The translations under genes and the position numbers were made by a program. Of a stretch of 26,209 nucleotides of DNA, positions 6,778 to 14,827 are shown in pieces. The stretch comes from UMGS1387 sp045541355 (GTDB lineage Bacteria > Bacillota > Clostridia > Oscillospirales > CAG-382), in the NCBI GenBank assembly GCA_045541355.1, contig JAZQIW010000068.1, forward strand, positions 1-26,209, read 5' to 3'. Below the pieces are notes generated by a model, which saw only the letters and a program-made list of their open reading frames with translations, was not told the DNA's origin and did not search any database. Position 1 is the first letter of the stretch; every line of letters begins with the position of its first letter.

Positions 6778-7457
6778 TATTTTTTCACCATTCTTTCCAT
6801 AACAGCCCTGTATATCTTTTCGTGAATTTCCTCTCTCGACAGCATCTCGCCGTCAGCTCCCGTACACACAACTCTTGTCCAGCCCCATTTTTCCGCAGCA
6901 TATTTGCTTGCCTCATAGCACTTTTCAAGATACTCCGTGTCTTGCTCGTGGATATCCGTCTTATGCTCCGTGTCCTCTTTGGCTCTTTTTTCAAGAAGCA
7001 TTTTGCTCGTTTTCGGCGGAACATCAAGTGAGATTGTTATATCGGGAACGGGAAGTGACATTTTTTTAAATTCAAAGTCATACAGCCACGAAAGAAAGCT
7101 CTCCCACTCCTGCTTTTCAAGCTTACATATCTGATGCACGGCATTTGAGGTTGTGTATCTGTCAAGAATCACTACCGTATTTTCCTCCGACAGCTTATCC
7201 TTCCAATCAAGGTTATAGGAAAAGAATCTGTCCACCGCGAAAAGCACCGAGGCAGAATATGCCCCCGTATCGCAAGGGTTATTGCCGAGAACTCCCGAAA
7301 GATACATTTCCACCGGCTTGCATGCATCGCTTCCGTAATTGGGAAACGCAAATTTATAGGTTTTATAACCCTCTCTCTGCAGACGCTCGGTCAGCATTTT
7401 TGTCTGGGTTGCCTTACCCGATGCATCGGGTGCTTCAATTGTTATCAGAAATCCCAT
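6777..7457 (-). CDS. tmk: Thymidylate kinase-like protein (dTMP kinase)
   Basis: About 226 residues of P-loop nucleotide kinase. It phosphorylates dTMP to dTDP with ATP and so acts directly after ThyX, the gene upstream. The P-loop reads EAPDASGKATQT, whereas the usual form is EGxDGSGKSTQ: the first Gly and the Ser/Thr after Lys are both Ala, a divergent version. The DRY motif is present (ILDRYTTSNAVH), and a lid-like segment with KRAKEDTEHK follows. I chose the ATG at 7457; a TTG three codons upstream is closer to the AAGGA ribosome site and cannot be excluded. Its divergence allows a related nucleotide-kinase role, but the thyX linkage favours dTMP. Confidence 0.85.
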   Translation of the reverse strand: MGFLITIEAPDASGKATQTKMLTERLQREGYKTYKFAFPNYGSDACKPVEMYLSGVLGNNPCDTGAYSASVLFAVDRFFSYNLDWKDKLSEENTVVILDRYTTSNAVHQICKLEKQEWESFLSWLYDFEFKKMSLPVPDITISLDVPPKTSKMLLEKRAKEDTEHKTDIHEQDTEYLEKCYEASKYAAEKWGWTRVVCTGADGEMLSREEIHEKIYRAVMERMVKK

Positions 7458-7472
7458 GTCAATCAAACATCC

Positions 7473-8231
7473 TTACATATTCTTAAAAGCTTCTCTCGTT
7501 TCCTTTGCCTTGCCGCAGGTCATTGTACCCTCCTTGCAAGCTCCCTTGACGCAGGAAGGCCCTGCATTCTTAAAGAGCAAGGGGGATACGCCTTTAACAA
7601 GTCTTAACATCTCTGTTGCAAGCTCTCTTATTTCCCACTGCGCCCTCGAACAGGTTCTGAGTGAAAAAAAGTTATAGAGAGATCTTACATTCATGGTCAT
7701 GACAATTTTTGTGTCGCAGGCATTTGAAAGGACATATCTTGCGTCCTCCTGAGCCTTTTTCTTTGCATTTTTCTCTGCCGTCTTTTCGTCAAGACCGTCA
7801 AGAAGCATTGTCTCTTTATGCTTTGCCGAGAGAATTTCATTAAGCTTTTTATAGGTTTCTCTGTCGCTTTCCATCGCCTTTACAAAAAGCTCTTTTGCCT
7901 CCGGAACAGCCTCTATTTCGGGAGGAATGATGTAGTCAAAGTTTTCTTTGCCCACATATCTCTGGCTCTGTACGCTGTACGAAGCAATTCTGTGGCGTGT
8001 AAGCTGTGCAAGAAGTGAACGCGACACTCCCTCAATTGCAAAGGTAAAGCACACGTGCTCCACGGGGCTCTCGTGTCCGAGAGACATGAGCATATTTATA
8101 AAGCTCTCGCACTTCTCAGCCGTCATTTTTTCAAGTATATCGTCTACCCCTACCTCTGAATAGCACAGCTTTGCTGCCGCCGCTATTACTCTCTCGGGCT
8201 CGGGTGTATGTTCCAAAAGTTCAACCTTCAT
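7473..8231 (-). CDS. thyX: Flavin-dependent thymidylate synthase ThyX
   Basis: A 252-residue enzyme that makes dTMP from dUMP using methylene-THF, NADPH and FAD. The defining RHRx7S motif is exact: R79, H80, R81, then S89 (RHRIASYSVQSQR). HESPVEH (53-59) and the C-terminal MNVRSLYNFFSLR (about 181-193) are also standard ThyX segments. It ends in a cysteine-containing tail (CVKGAC, MTCGK). An AGAGGTG ribosome site precedes the ATG. ThyX regenerates THF rather than DHF, so the cell need not depend on dihydrofolate reductase for thymidylate. It heads the folate/thymidylate group after ebfC. Confidence 0.97.
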   Translation of the reverse strand: MKVELLEHTPEPERVIAAAAKLCYSEVGVDDILEKMTAEKCESFINMLMSLGHESPVEHVCFTFAIEGVSRSLLAQLTRHRIASYSVQSQRYVGKENFDYIIPPEIEAVPEAKELFVKAMESDRETYKKLNEILSAKHKETMLLDGLDEKTAEKNAKKKAQEDARYVLSNACDTKIVMTMNVRSLYNFFSLRTCSRAQWEIRELATEMLRLVKGVSPLLFKNAGPSCVKGACKEGTMTCGKAKETREAFKNM

Positions 8232-8291
8232 GTTGCTGTCACCTCTCGCTTTTAATTTATGCCTCTTTCGGCGCCGCCTTATTTTTTTCTT

Positions 8292-8639
8292 TTAGAAAAG
8301 TCCCGGCATATTAAGGCTGCCTGTAATTCTGCTCATTGCCGCATTGCTCTTTTCGTCAACCGTCTTGATTGCCTCATTTACTGCCGCAACGATAAGGTCC
8401 TCAAGGGTTTCTATATCATCAGGGTCAACAACATCCTCCTGAAGCTTTATCGAAAGAATTTCTCTGCTGCCTTTTATCTCAATTTTAACAGCTCCGCCGC
8501 CTGCCGTAACCTCTGTTACCTCTTCGGCGAGCTCCGCCTGCGTTCTTTCCATGTCCTCCTGCATCTTCTGTGCCTGCTTAATCATGGACTGCATATTCTG
8601 GGGGCCGCCGCCCATACCCTTGGGAAGTCTTGCTTTCAT
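8292..8639 (-). CDS. ebfC: YbaB/EbfC nucleoid-associated protein
   Basis: A 115-residue DNA-binding protein of the YbaB/EbfC family, a small dimer that coats the nucleoid. The family pattern is visible: an N-terminal Gly/Met/Gln-rich stretch (KGMGGGPQNMQSMIKQAQKMQ), VTAGGGAVKIEIKG (about 45-58), and an acidic helix DPDDIETLEDLIVAAVNEA. An AGAGGT ribosome site precedes the ATG. In most Firmicutes the gene lies between dnaX and recR; here it lies 60 bases upstream of thyX with neither neighbour present, so the usual cluster has been broken. Confidence 0.94.
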   Translation of the reverse strand: MKARLPKGMGGGPQNMQSMIKQAQKMQEDMERTQAELAEEVTEVTAGGGAVKIEIKGSREILSIKLQEDVVDPDDIETLEDLIVAAVNEAIKTVDEKSNAAMSRITGSLNMPGLF

Positions 8640-8746
8640 TTTTATTTACCTCTCTTTTTTGGTTTTTAGACAAAGTCTATAAATATACACTTTATTTTAC
8701 CACAAAGCCGTCAATCATTCAAGGCTTTACTGTAAATTCCTTAAAC

Positions 8747-8772
8747 AAAAAAATCACCCCGAGACGGGGTGA
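8747..8772 (-). terminator. Intrinsic terminator of spo0A
   Basis: On the minus strand TCACCCCG/CGGGGTGA with a 3-nt loop is followed by seven T. It begins nine bases after the spo0A stop. Confidence 0.9.
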
Positions 8773-8780
8773 AACATTTG

Positions 8781-9569
8781 TTATGAGGCTGAGGTTTTAT
8801 TTTTGAGTCTCAGGCTGTCGGCAACAAGTGCTATAAACTCGCTGTTTGTGGGCTTTCCCCTTGCACTCTGCACGGTATATCCGAAAAAGGAGTTAATGAC
8901 ATCCACATCTCCCCTGTCCCACGCCACCTCAATTGCATGGCGTATTGCCCTCTCAACCCGTGAAGAGGTTGTGCCGTACTGCTTCGCGACTCCGGGGTAT
9001 AGCTGTTTTGTAATGGAATTTATAAGCTCTGCATTATTCATTGTCATTATAATCGCACTTCTTAAATACTGATATCCCTTGATGTGGGCAGGCACACCTA
9101 TCTGATGAATGATTTTTGTAACCTGTGTTTCAAGGTCTGCCTCCCTTTCTGCCACAGCGTCTCTGAACTCCACTCCCGTACTCTTGGGGTTTTCCTTATC
9201 CTTGAGCGCCGTATCAATTCTTCCGAGAAGCACCGAATATTCACAGGGCTTTATGATGCAGTAATGCGCTCCCTCGCTTGTGGCTTCGTTCAACATCTTT
9301 GGGTTTCCGATTGCCGTTGCCACAACAAACACCGGGTCATATCCCGAAAGCCTCTCCCTTGTTTCCTTGATTACCTCAATTCCGTCAATCCTCGGCAGGA
9401 GAATGTCCAGCACCACCACATCCGGCCGCATCTCCTCTATAAGTCTTATCGCCTCATACCCGTCGGCGCAGTCACCCACAACCTGATATCCCTTCTTTGA
9501 AAGAAAGCTCTTAAGTCCAATTCGGAACTCAGGGCTCTGGTCTGCAACTACAATTCTTTTTGTATTCAT
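8781..9569 (-). CDS. spo0A: Sporulation master regulator Spo0A
   Basis: A 262-residue response regulator. The receiver domain (about 4-122) has phospho-acceptor Asp55 in VVVLDILLP, Thr85 in VVATAIG and Lys107 in IIKPCEY. The acidic pocket reads Asp10-Gln11, with Gln where two acids are more usual. The C-terminal domain (about 145-255) is unmistakable: VPAHIKGYQYLR, then SSRVERAIRHAIEVAW, then RGKPTNSEFIALVAD. Phosphorylated Spo0A binds TGTCGAA boxes and starts sporulation. The gene has its own terminator and a sigma-H consensus promoter about 120 bases upstream. The usual clostridial neighbour spoIVB is not present; a penicillin-binding protein gene precedes it instead. Confidence 0.98.
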   Translation of the reverse strand: MNTKRIVVADQSPEFRIGLKSFLSKKGYQVVGDCADGYEAIRLIEEMRPDVVVLDILLPRIDGIEVIKETRERLSGYDPVFVVATAIGNPKMLNEATSEGAHYCIIKPCEYSVLLGRIDTALKDKENPKSTGVEFRDAVAEREADLETQVTKIIHQIGVPAHIKGYQYLRSAIIMTMNNAELINSITKQLYPGVAKQYGTTSSRVERAIRHAIEVAWDRGDVDVINSFFGYTVQSARGKPTNSEFIALVADSLRLKNKTSAS

Positions 9570-9690
9570 ATCTATACTGCCTTTCCGAAGCTGTCATTTT
9601 GCCGTAGCAAACGCCAAACCTCTCTGTTTTTTGTGATTGTATTCTATCATTCGTTAAAACAACTTTATATGCTTCGCACAAAATGTTAAT

Positions 9691-9719
9691 ATTCTTTAAC
9701 AAAGGGTATTTTTTCCTGT
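9691..9719 (-). promoter_or_regulatory. Sigma-H-type promoter of spo0A
   Basis: On the minus strand ACAGGAAAA (9711-9719) fits the -35 consensus RnAGGAwWW, and AAAGAAT (9691-9697) fits the -10 RnnGAAT, with a 13-nt spacer inside the accepted range. The -10 overlaps an inverted repeat TGTTAA/TTAACA (9684-9701). In Bacillus subtilis the inducible spo0A promoter is also sigma-H dependent. Confidence 0.68.
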
Positions 9720-9789
9720 GTAAAATGCGGTAAAACCGCGTAGATACGTGTTTTTTAAAGTCGAAGGGGCGCGAAAAAAACAGTCTTAT

Positions 9790-11415
9790 TCAGCTACTCT
9801 TTTCGCAAAGAAATTTGCAAATTTCCGAAAATATGACGGCAGGCGACGCATTTTCTTCGCTTTCGCTCTCCAAAAGCACACAAACGGCGACATCACTTTT
9901 TTCTGTTTTACACACCCCGCAAAACCATTTATGCACATATTCGACACCCTCTTCGTCAAAGCGACCTGTTTGTGCCGTTGCAGTTTTTCCCGCGCAAAAC
10001 ACATTATCGACCTTTGCCCCCATTCCCGTACCTTCATTTACACATTTTTCCATCATGAGCAATATTTTTTCACACGTGTTTTTTGAAAAAACCCTCTCTT
10101 TCTCTTTTTTATCCGAGTTTATCCGTTTGCCGTCGGCAATTTCCCCCTTTATGACACTTAACGGCGTGTTATATCCGAGCGTTGTCCAAGTGACAACCTT
10201 TAACATATCGAGAGGAGACAGGCAAAGGTCGCCCTGACCGAAGGATATATTAGCAAGATACCCCGGCGTCTGATTGTTCTCATCCATAAAGAAGCTTTCG
10301 CTTTCGCCGAGAAAGTCCGCCCGTGTGCTTTCATCAAGTCCGATTTTTCTTGCCGTCTCTGCGATTTTTTCAATGCCTATTCTTTGTGCAAGGCTTATAA
10401 AATAGGTATTACAGGAATTTGCAAAGGCATCTGCAAGCCTTTGCACCCCGTGTCCGCTTTTTTTATGACAGCGAAAGACCGCCTCGTCAACCTCTGTCTG
10501 TCCCGTACAGGTATATTCATAGTCCCAGAGAGACTCATCGCTCTCAAGTGCCGCAGCAGCTACCACGATTTTAAACACAGATCCGGGGGTAAAGCTGCTT
10601 GTAACTCTGTTTACAAGCTCGCCCTTATCCGAGTCAAGGTAGGTGTGCAGCTTTTGTGCATCATATGACGGGAAGCTTGACAGCGCAAGTATCTCACCGC
10701 TATTTCTTTCACAAACCGCAACTGCGCCCTTGCCGATTTTTTCCCCGAGACCGTCGCAAAAGCTCTGAAGGTCTTTATCTATTGTCGTTACAATGCCGTC
10801 ATATCCCTTATATGTCTCGTCATCAAGCGTAAACGGCGAAAGGCTCTGTCTTTTGGCGTTGGTTTCAAAGCGAGCCTCTGCCTTTCCAAAAAGCTGCTTT
10901 GAAAGAAGGTCATTAAAGTGACGTCTAAGCCCCGTAACTCCCTTTCCGTCAGCATCCGTATAGCCGAGAAAATGGCTTGCAATATCCGTGTTTTCTTCAT
11001 AAAGCGTATATACATAAACACCGTTTTCCCCTGCTTTGAGGATTTTTGCCGAGCCTTCCTCCGACACCGACATTGTAAAGGGAACACCGTTACTTATTCT
11101 TTCATATATTTGCGACATCGAAAGAACCTTGGAGCATCCCGAAAGAACTGTCGAAAGTCTCTTTGCATCTTTACATTCGGCAGGGTTTACAAGGGCAACG
11201 CATCCCGTTTTTTTGTGGGACAGAAGCTCACAATTTCTGTCATACACAAAGCCGCTTCTTTCCGCTACCGAAATTTTTCCCGTATACTGTCCCTCCAACA
11301 CCTCCATCGCCCTGTTACTGTCAGGAGTGCTGAGCGAATAGAGTCTTGCACACAGGACAAATACAAGAAACAGCACTATACAGTACAAAACGCACACTCT
11401 TTTTTGATAATACAT
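9790..11415 (-). CDS. Class B penicillin-binding protein (PBP2/SpoVD-like transpeptidase)
   Basis: A 541-residue monofunctional transpeptidase that cross-links peptidoglycan outside the membrane. An N-terminal membrane anchor (about 6-25) is followed by the N-terminal dimerisation module and the transpeptidase domain. Motifs: SxxK as TPGSVFKI (Ser279, Lys282), SxN as ANSCNTYF (Ser334, Asn336) and the third motif as GKTATAQTG (Lys477). The third motif is KTA rather than the usual KTG. At 541 residues it is shorter than vegetative PBP2/FtsI proteins, and no PASTA domain is present. AGGAGG lies before the ATG. Its place upstream of spo0A makes a sporulation or septal wall role plausible but unproven. 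A weak hairpin (9727-9739) is the only terminator-like signal after it. Confidence 0.9.
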   Translation of the reverse strand: MYYQKRVCVLYCIVLFLVFVLCARLYSLSTPDSNRAMEVLEGQYTGKISVAERSGFVYDRNCELLSHKKTGCVALVNPAECKDAKRLSTVLSGCSKVLSMSQIYERISNGVPFTMSVSEEGSAKILKAGENGVYVYTLYEENTDIASHFLGYTDADGKGVTGLRRHFNDLLSKQLFGKAEARFETNAKRQSLSPFTLDDETYKGYDGIVTTIDKDLQSFCDGLGEKIGKGAVAVCERNSGEILALSSFPSYDAQKLHTYLDSDKGELVNRVTSSFTPGSVFKIVVAAAALESDESLWDYEYTCTGQTEVDEAVFRCHKKSGHGVQRLADAFANSCNTYFISLAQRIGIEKIAETARKIGLDESTRADFLGESESFFMDENNQTPGYLANISFGQGDLCLSPLDMLKVVTWTTLGYNTPLSVIKGEIADGKRINSDKKEKERVFSKNTCEKILLMMEKCVNEGTGMGAKVDNVFCAGKTATAQTGRFDEEGVEYVHKWFCGVCKTEKSDVAVCVLLESESEENASPAVIFSEICKFLCEKSS

Positions 11416-11537
11416 ACTCCTGCCTCCTCTTTTTACACAATTATTGCCAAAAAAAGAAAAGATAATACCCTTTTTCTCTTTTCAAACAGCTTTTTTTGTG
11501 ATAGAATATATGAAGAATGTTATAATGGAGGATTATG

Positions 11538-12092
11538 ATGTATCAGTTACTTGATGTTGCCAAAGGTTTTCTTGAGGCATCGGGAATAAAAGAGGACAGC
11601 GTGCTTGCGGATTTCACCATGGGAAACGGTTATGACACCGAATATTTATGCAGAAAAGTACCCTGCGGCAGAGTCTATGCCTTTGATATACAGGCTCAGG
11701 CTGTTGAAAACACAAGGGCTCGTCTTGAAAAAGCAGGTCTTTCCAACGCCATTCTCATTCATGACAGCCATGCAAAGGTGCTTGAATACATAAAAGAGGA
11801 AATTGACGGCGGTATGTTCAATCTCGGCTATCTTCCCGGGGGCGACAAGTCTGTGCACACCATGCGAGAGAGCACAATGCCTGCCATTGAAGGAGCAATA
11901 TCCCTGCTTAAAAAGGGCGGTGTGCTTGTCATCTCCATTTATCCCGGTCACGAGGAGGGCACACTTGAGGGGCAGATGCTTCTTGAAAAGCTGAGCACAC
12001 TTTCAAGGTTTGAGTACTGTGTCACAAATTTCAGAATTATAAATTCCCCCGACGCTCCCTTTATCATCGCCGTGGAAAAGTATGATAAATAA
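11538..12092 (+). CDS. mnmM: tRNA wobble-uridine methyltransferase MnmM (YtqB family)
   Basis: A class I SAM-dependent methyltransferase of 184 residues. Motif I is ADFTMGNGYDTEYL, and motif II ends with AFDIQ, whose acidic residue binds the SAM ribose. FNLGYLPGGDKSV (about 93-105) is the signature of the YtqB family, shown in Bacillus and Staphylococcus to be MnmM, which methylates the 5-aminomethyl group at tRNA position 34. Two ATG codons are adjacent (11535, 11538); the second has the better spacing from GGAGG. It is the first gene of a plus-strand operon with algI 22 bases downstream and is divergent from the penicillin-binding protein gene. Confidence 0.88.
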   Translation: MYQLLDVAKGFLEASGIKEDSVLADFTMGNGYDTEYLCRKVPCGRVYAFDIQAQAVENTRARLEKAGLSNAILIHDSHAKVLEYIKEEIDGGMFNLGYLPGGDKSVHTMRESTMPAIEGAISLLKKGGVLVISIYPGHEEGTLEGQMLLEKLSTLSRFEYCVTNFRIINSPDAPFIIAVEKYDK

Positions 12093-12114
12093 GCAAAGAG
12101 AAGGAAGGTAAACA

Positions 12115-13497
12115 ATGCTTTTCACCGAACCTATTTTTATGTTTATATTTCTTCCCGTCTGTCTCATTTTACAGTACACAATAAAGAGCATTGCGGCAAG
12201 AAATGTAATACTTCTTATAATGTCCCTTGTGTTTTACGCATGGGGTGAGCCGGTTTATGTGTTTTTAATGATAGCAACCTCTCTTATCGGCTGGCTTCTT
12301 ACAAAGCTCATGCACCGCAAAAAAAACAGCAAGGCTCTGCTTGCTGTAAGTATTGTTGTGTCGCTTTTGCCCCTTTTATTCTTCAAATACGGGCAAATGC
12401 TGCTTGACATTCTCGCGTTTATATCTACTATTGAGCTATCAATGCCGAGTCTTTCTCTGCCGATAGGAATATCCTTCTATTCCTTCCAGATTCTCACATA
12501 CATCATCGACGTATACAGAAACGAGGCGGCAGTACAGAAAAACCCCCTGTATTTTATGCTCTACATTTCCCTTTTCCCGCAGCTTATTGCGGGCCCCATT
12601 GTCAGATATACCGAGGTTGAAAAGGAGCTTCAGTACAGGGAAATCAAGGCTGAGCAGGTAACAGACGGCGTTTACAGGTTTGTTTTGGGTCTTGGCAAAA
12701 AGGTTTTGCTTGCAAATGTTGTCGGAAAGGTCGCAAGCGATGTTTTCGCGCTCGACATGGCGGAAATAGGAACGGTTGGAATGTGGGGTGCAATGCTCTG
12801 CTACACCTTCCAGATTTACTTTGACTTTTCAGGCTACTCGGACATGGCTATCGGGCTTGGCAAGATGCTTGGCTTTACTTACAGCGAAAACTTCAACTAT
12901 CCCTACATCTCCTGCTCCATCAAGGAATTCTGGAGAAGATGGCACATTTCCATGAGCTCCTTCTTCAGAGACTACATATACATTCCTCTCGGAGGAAACA
13001 GAAAAAGAAAGCTGTTCAATATGTTTGTCGTATGGGCAACAACAGGTCTCTGGCACGGGGCAGGTCTCAACTTCGTTTTATGGGGACTGTACTATTTTGT
13101 GCTTCTGACGCTTGAAGGCTTTATTACAAAAAAGGTGAAAATCCCCAAGGTAATTTCCCTTCCCGTAACCTTTATCCTTGTCATTTTCGGCTGGGTGCTC
13201 TTCTATTTTGAAGATACTTCAAGGCTCGGCGTTGCACTCTCAACAATGCTCGGCATAGGCTGCTCCTTCTCGGACCCCGTATCCACCGCCATTGTCTCGG
13301 GTGCCGTTCCTGCATTAATAATCTGCGCCGTATGTGCCACTCCCCTCTACAAGCGATTTACCGAAAAGCTTTCGGAGGAGTTCAATGAAAACGGCAGGGT
13401 GCTCGGCATGAGCCTTGTTACCGTCGTTTTATTTATTCTCTGTACAGCCTATACCATCAGCAGTACATACAATCCCTTTTTATACTTTAAATTCTGA
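12115..13497 (+). CDS. MBOAT-family membrane O-acyltransferase (AlgI-like)
   Basis: A 460-residue membrane protein with about ten hydrophobic segments. MBOAT hallmarks are present: SLPIGISFYSFQILTYIIDVYR (114-135), FPQLIAGPIVRY (154-165), FDFSGYSDMAIGLG (236-249), EFWRRWHISMSSFFRDYIYIPLGG (His277) and TGLWHGAGLNFVLWG with catalytic His314. AlgI/PatA/DltB-type proteins move acetyl groups across the membrane to a partner that acetylates extracellular glycans. The partner is most likely the DHHW protein encoded 17 bases downstream. The acceptor, a surface polysaccharide or peptidoglycan, is not identifiable here. AGGAAGG precedes the ATG. Confidence 0.92.
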   Translation: MLFTEPIFMFIFLPVCLILQYTIKSIAARNVILLIMSLVFYAWGEPVYVFLMIATSLIGWLLTKLMHRKKNSKALLAVSIVVSLLPLLFFKYGQMLLDILAFISTIELSMPSLSLPIGISFYSFQILTYIIDVYRNEAAVQKNPLYFMLYISLFPQLIAGPIVRYTEVEKELQYREIKAEQVTDGVYRFVLGLGKKVLLANVVGKVASDVFALDMAEIGTVGMWGAMLCYTFQIYFDFSGYSDMAIGLGKMLGFTYSENFNYPYISCSIKEFWRRWHISMSSFFRDYIYIPLGGNRKRKLFNMFVVWATTGLWHGAGLNFVLWGLYYFVLLTLEGFITKKVKIPKVISLPVTFILVIFGWVLFYFEDTSRLGVALSTMLGIGCSFSDPVSTAIVSGAVPALIICAVCATPLYKRFTEKLSEEFNENGRVLGMSLVTVVLFILCTAYTISSTYNPFLYFKF

Positions 13498-13514
13498 TAA
13501 GGAGGAAAAGCGGC

Positions 13515-14807
13515 ATGAAGGACATCAGAAAATACATAGTTCCGACGTTATTTATATCCATGCTTTTAGCGACTTCGGCAGCATATATTGCTGTGCCCGA
13601 CAGGGACATTTCGGAATCCGAAAACAGAACCCTCGCGTCTCTTCCCTCCTTTAGCCTTGAGAGCCTCTCAAGCGGCAAGTTTACCTCGGGAATGATTTCA
13701 TACATGAATGACCAGTTTCCGTTCAGAGAGGCATTTATGGAAATCGGAAACAACATCGAGGAGACGATGCACCTTGAATCAAAGGTCTCCGGCGGAACGC
13801 TGATAACCAACACGGGAAATGTCTCCGGCGGTGCGGGAGAACGGCTTAATGGCAATGACACTGAAATTGTGGCAAAGGAGTTTGAAGAGCTTGAGGAAAG
13901 CTACAACTCTCTGATTATAGATGACAGCGGCAGAGCCATTGAATATTACAGCTTTAGTGACAAAAACCTCTTTCGCTATGCAAAAACCCTGAACAGCCTT
14001 GCATATGAGCTAAGAGATATCAACCTTTACTCCATGGTTGTTCCCACAAGCTCGGAGTTTTACCTATCGGAGGATTTAAAGAAGGACAACAACTCGCAGA
14101 AAAAGGCACTTGACAAGGTGTACAAAAAAACAAGCTCTAAGGCAAAGCGCGTGAATGTTCTTCCCGTTCTTAAGAGAGAGGCGAAAAACCCTGACAACTA
14201 TCTTTACTTCAAGACCGACCACCACTGGACACAGCTTGGTGCATACCATGCTTATACCGAATTCTGCAAGTCGGCAGGCTTTAAAGCCGTTCCCATGGAG
14301 AGCATGGAAACAGCGGTTGTCGAGGGTGATTTTCTCGGCTCGTTTACAAGAATGACCGACAACCCTGCCCTATCGGAAAGCTCTGACACAATCGTTTACT
14401 TTGTCCCCGATGAGGTAGAGGATGTTACGGCATACACCGATGCCGACATGGCGGTTTCCTATGATGCGGCACTTATAATTCCACCGGGGGATATTCAAAA
14501 CAAATACATGGTCTTTCTCGGCGGCGACCATCCGCTTATTCATATAAAAACATATTCCGAGTCCCAAAGAAGTCTTGTCATTGTAAAGGATTCCTTCGGC
14601 AATGCCCTCATTCCACTTCTTGTTCCACATTTCAAAAACATCTACGCCATTGATCCGAGAACGGCTCATACAAACCTTGCTCAGTTCTGCAGCCTTCACT
14701 CTGTCACAGACGTGCTTATTGAAAACTACGCCTTTTCCCTTTCGTCAAACGGCGCAAGCCTTCTTCTTGAATCACTTCTTGAGGCAGGCTCAACTAACTC
14801 TGATTAA
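13515..14807 (+). CDS. DHHW/AlgX-like SGNH-family protein
   Basis: A 430-residue protein with an N-terminal membrane anchor or uncleaved signal (about 8-27), otherwise extracellular. The family motif is exact: FKTDHHWTQLGAY with Asp235, His236, His237, Trp238. VIVKDSFGNALIPLL places a candidate catalytic Ser360 after Asp359, as in AlgJ/AlgX. The N-terminal ISESENRTLASLP is also typical of DHHW proteins. These proteins pair with MBOAT enzymes to finish O-acetylation of exported polysaccharides. Ribosome site AGGAGG is eight bases before the ATG, and the gene follows algI by 17 bases, so the two are cotranscribed. Repeat element B starts about 20 bases after the stop, and no separate terminator is evident. 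Confidence 0.88.
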   Translation: MKDIRKYIVPTLFISMLLATSAAYIAVPDRDISESENRTLASLPSFSLESLSSGKFTSGMISYMNDQFPFREAFMEIGNNIEETMHLESKVSGGTLITNTGNVSGGAGERLNGNDTEIVAKEFEELEESYNSLIIDDSGRAIEYYSFSDKNLFRYAKTLNSLAYELRDINLYSMVVPTSSEFYLSEDLKKDNNSQKKALDKVYKKTSSKAKRVNVLPVLKREAKNPDNYLYFKTDHHWTQLGAYHAYTEFCKSAGFKAVPMESMETAVVEGDFLGSFTRMTDNPALSESSDTIVYFVPDEVEDVTAYTDADMAVSYDAALIIPPGDIQNKYMVFLGGDHPLIHIKTYSESQRSLVIVKDSFGNALIPLLVPHFKNIYAIDPRTAHTNLAQFCSLHSVTDVLIENYAFSLSSNGASLLLESLLEAGSTNSD

Positions 14808-14827
14808 AAAGTAACAAATGTGACGGT

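Noticed and set aside
11500..11526. TATAAT at 11521 as the mnmM promoter.
   Set aside because: It lies only about 14 bases before the ATG, so the start point would fall inside the ribosome site; no matching -35 is found at the right distance.
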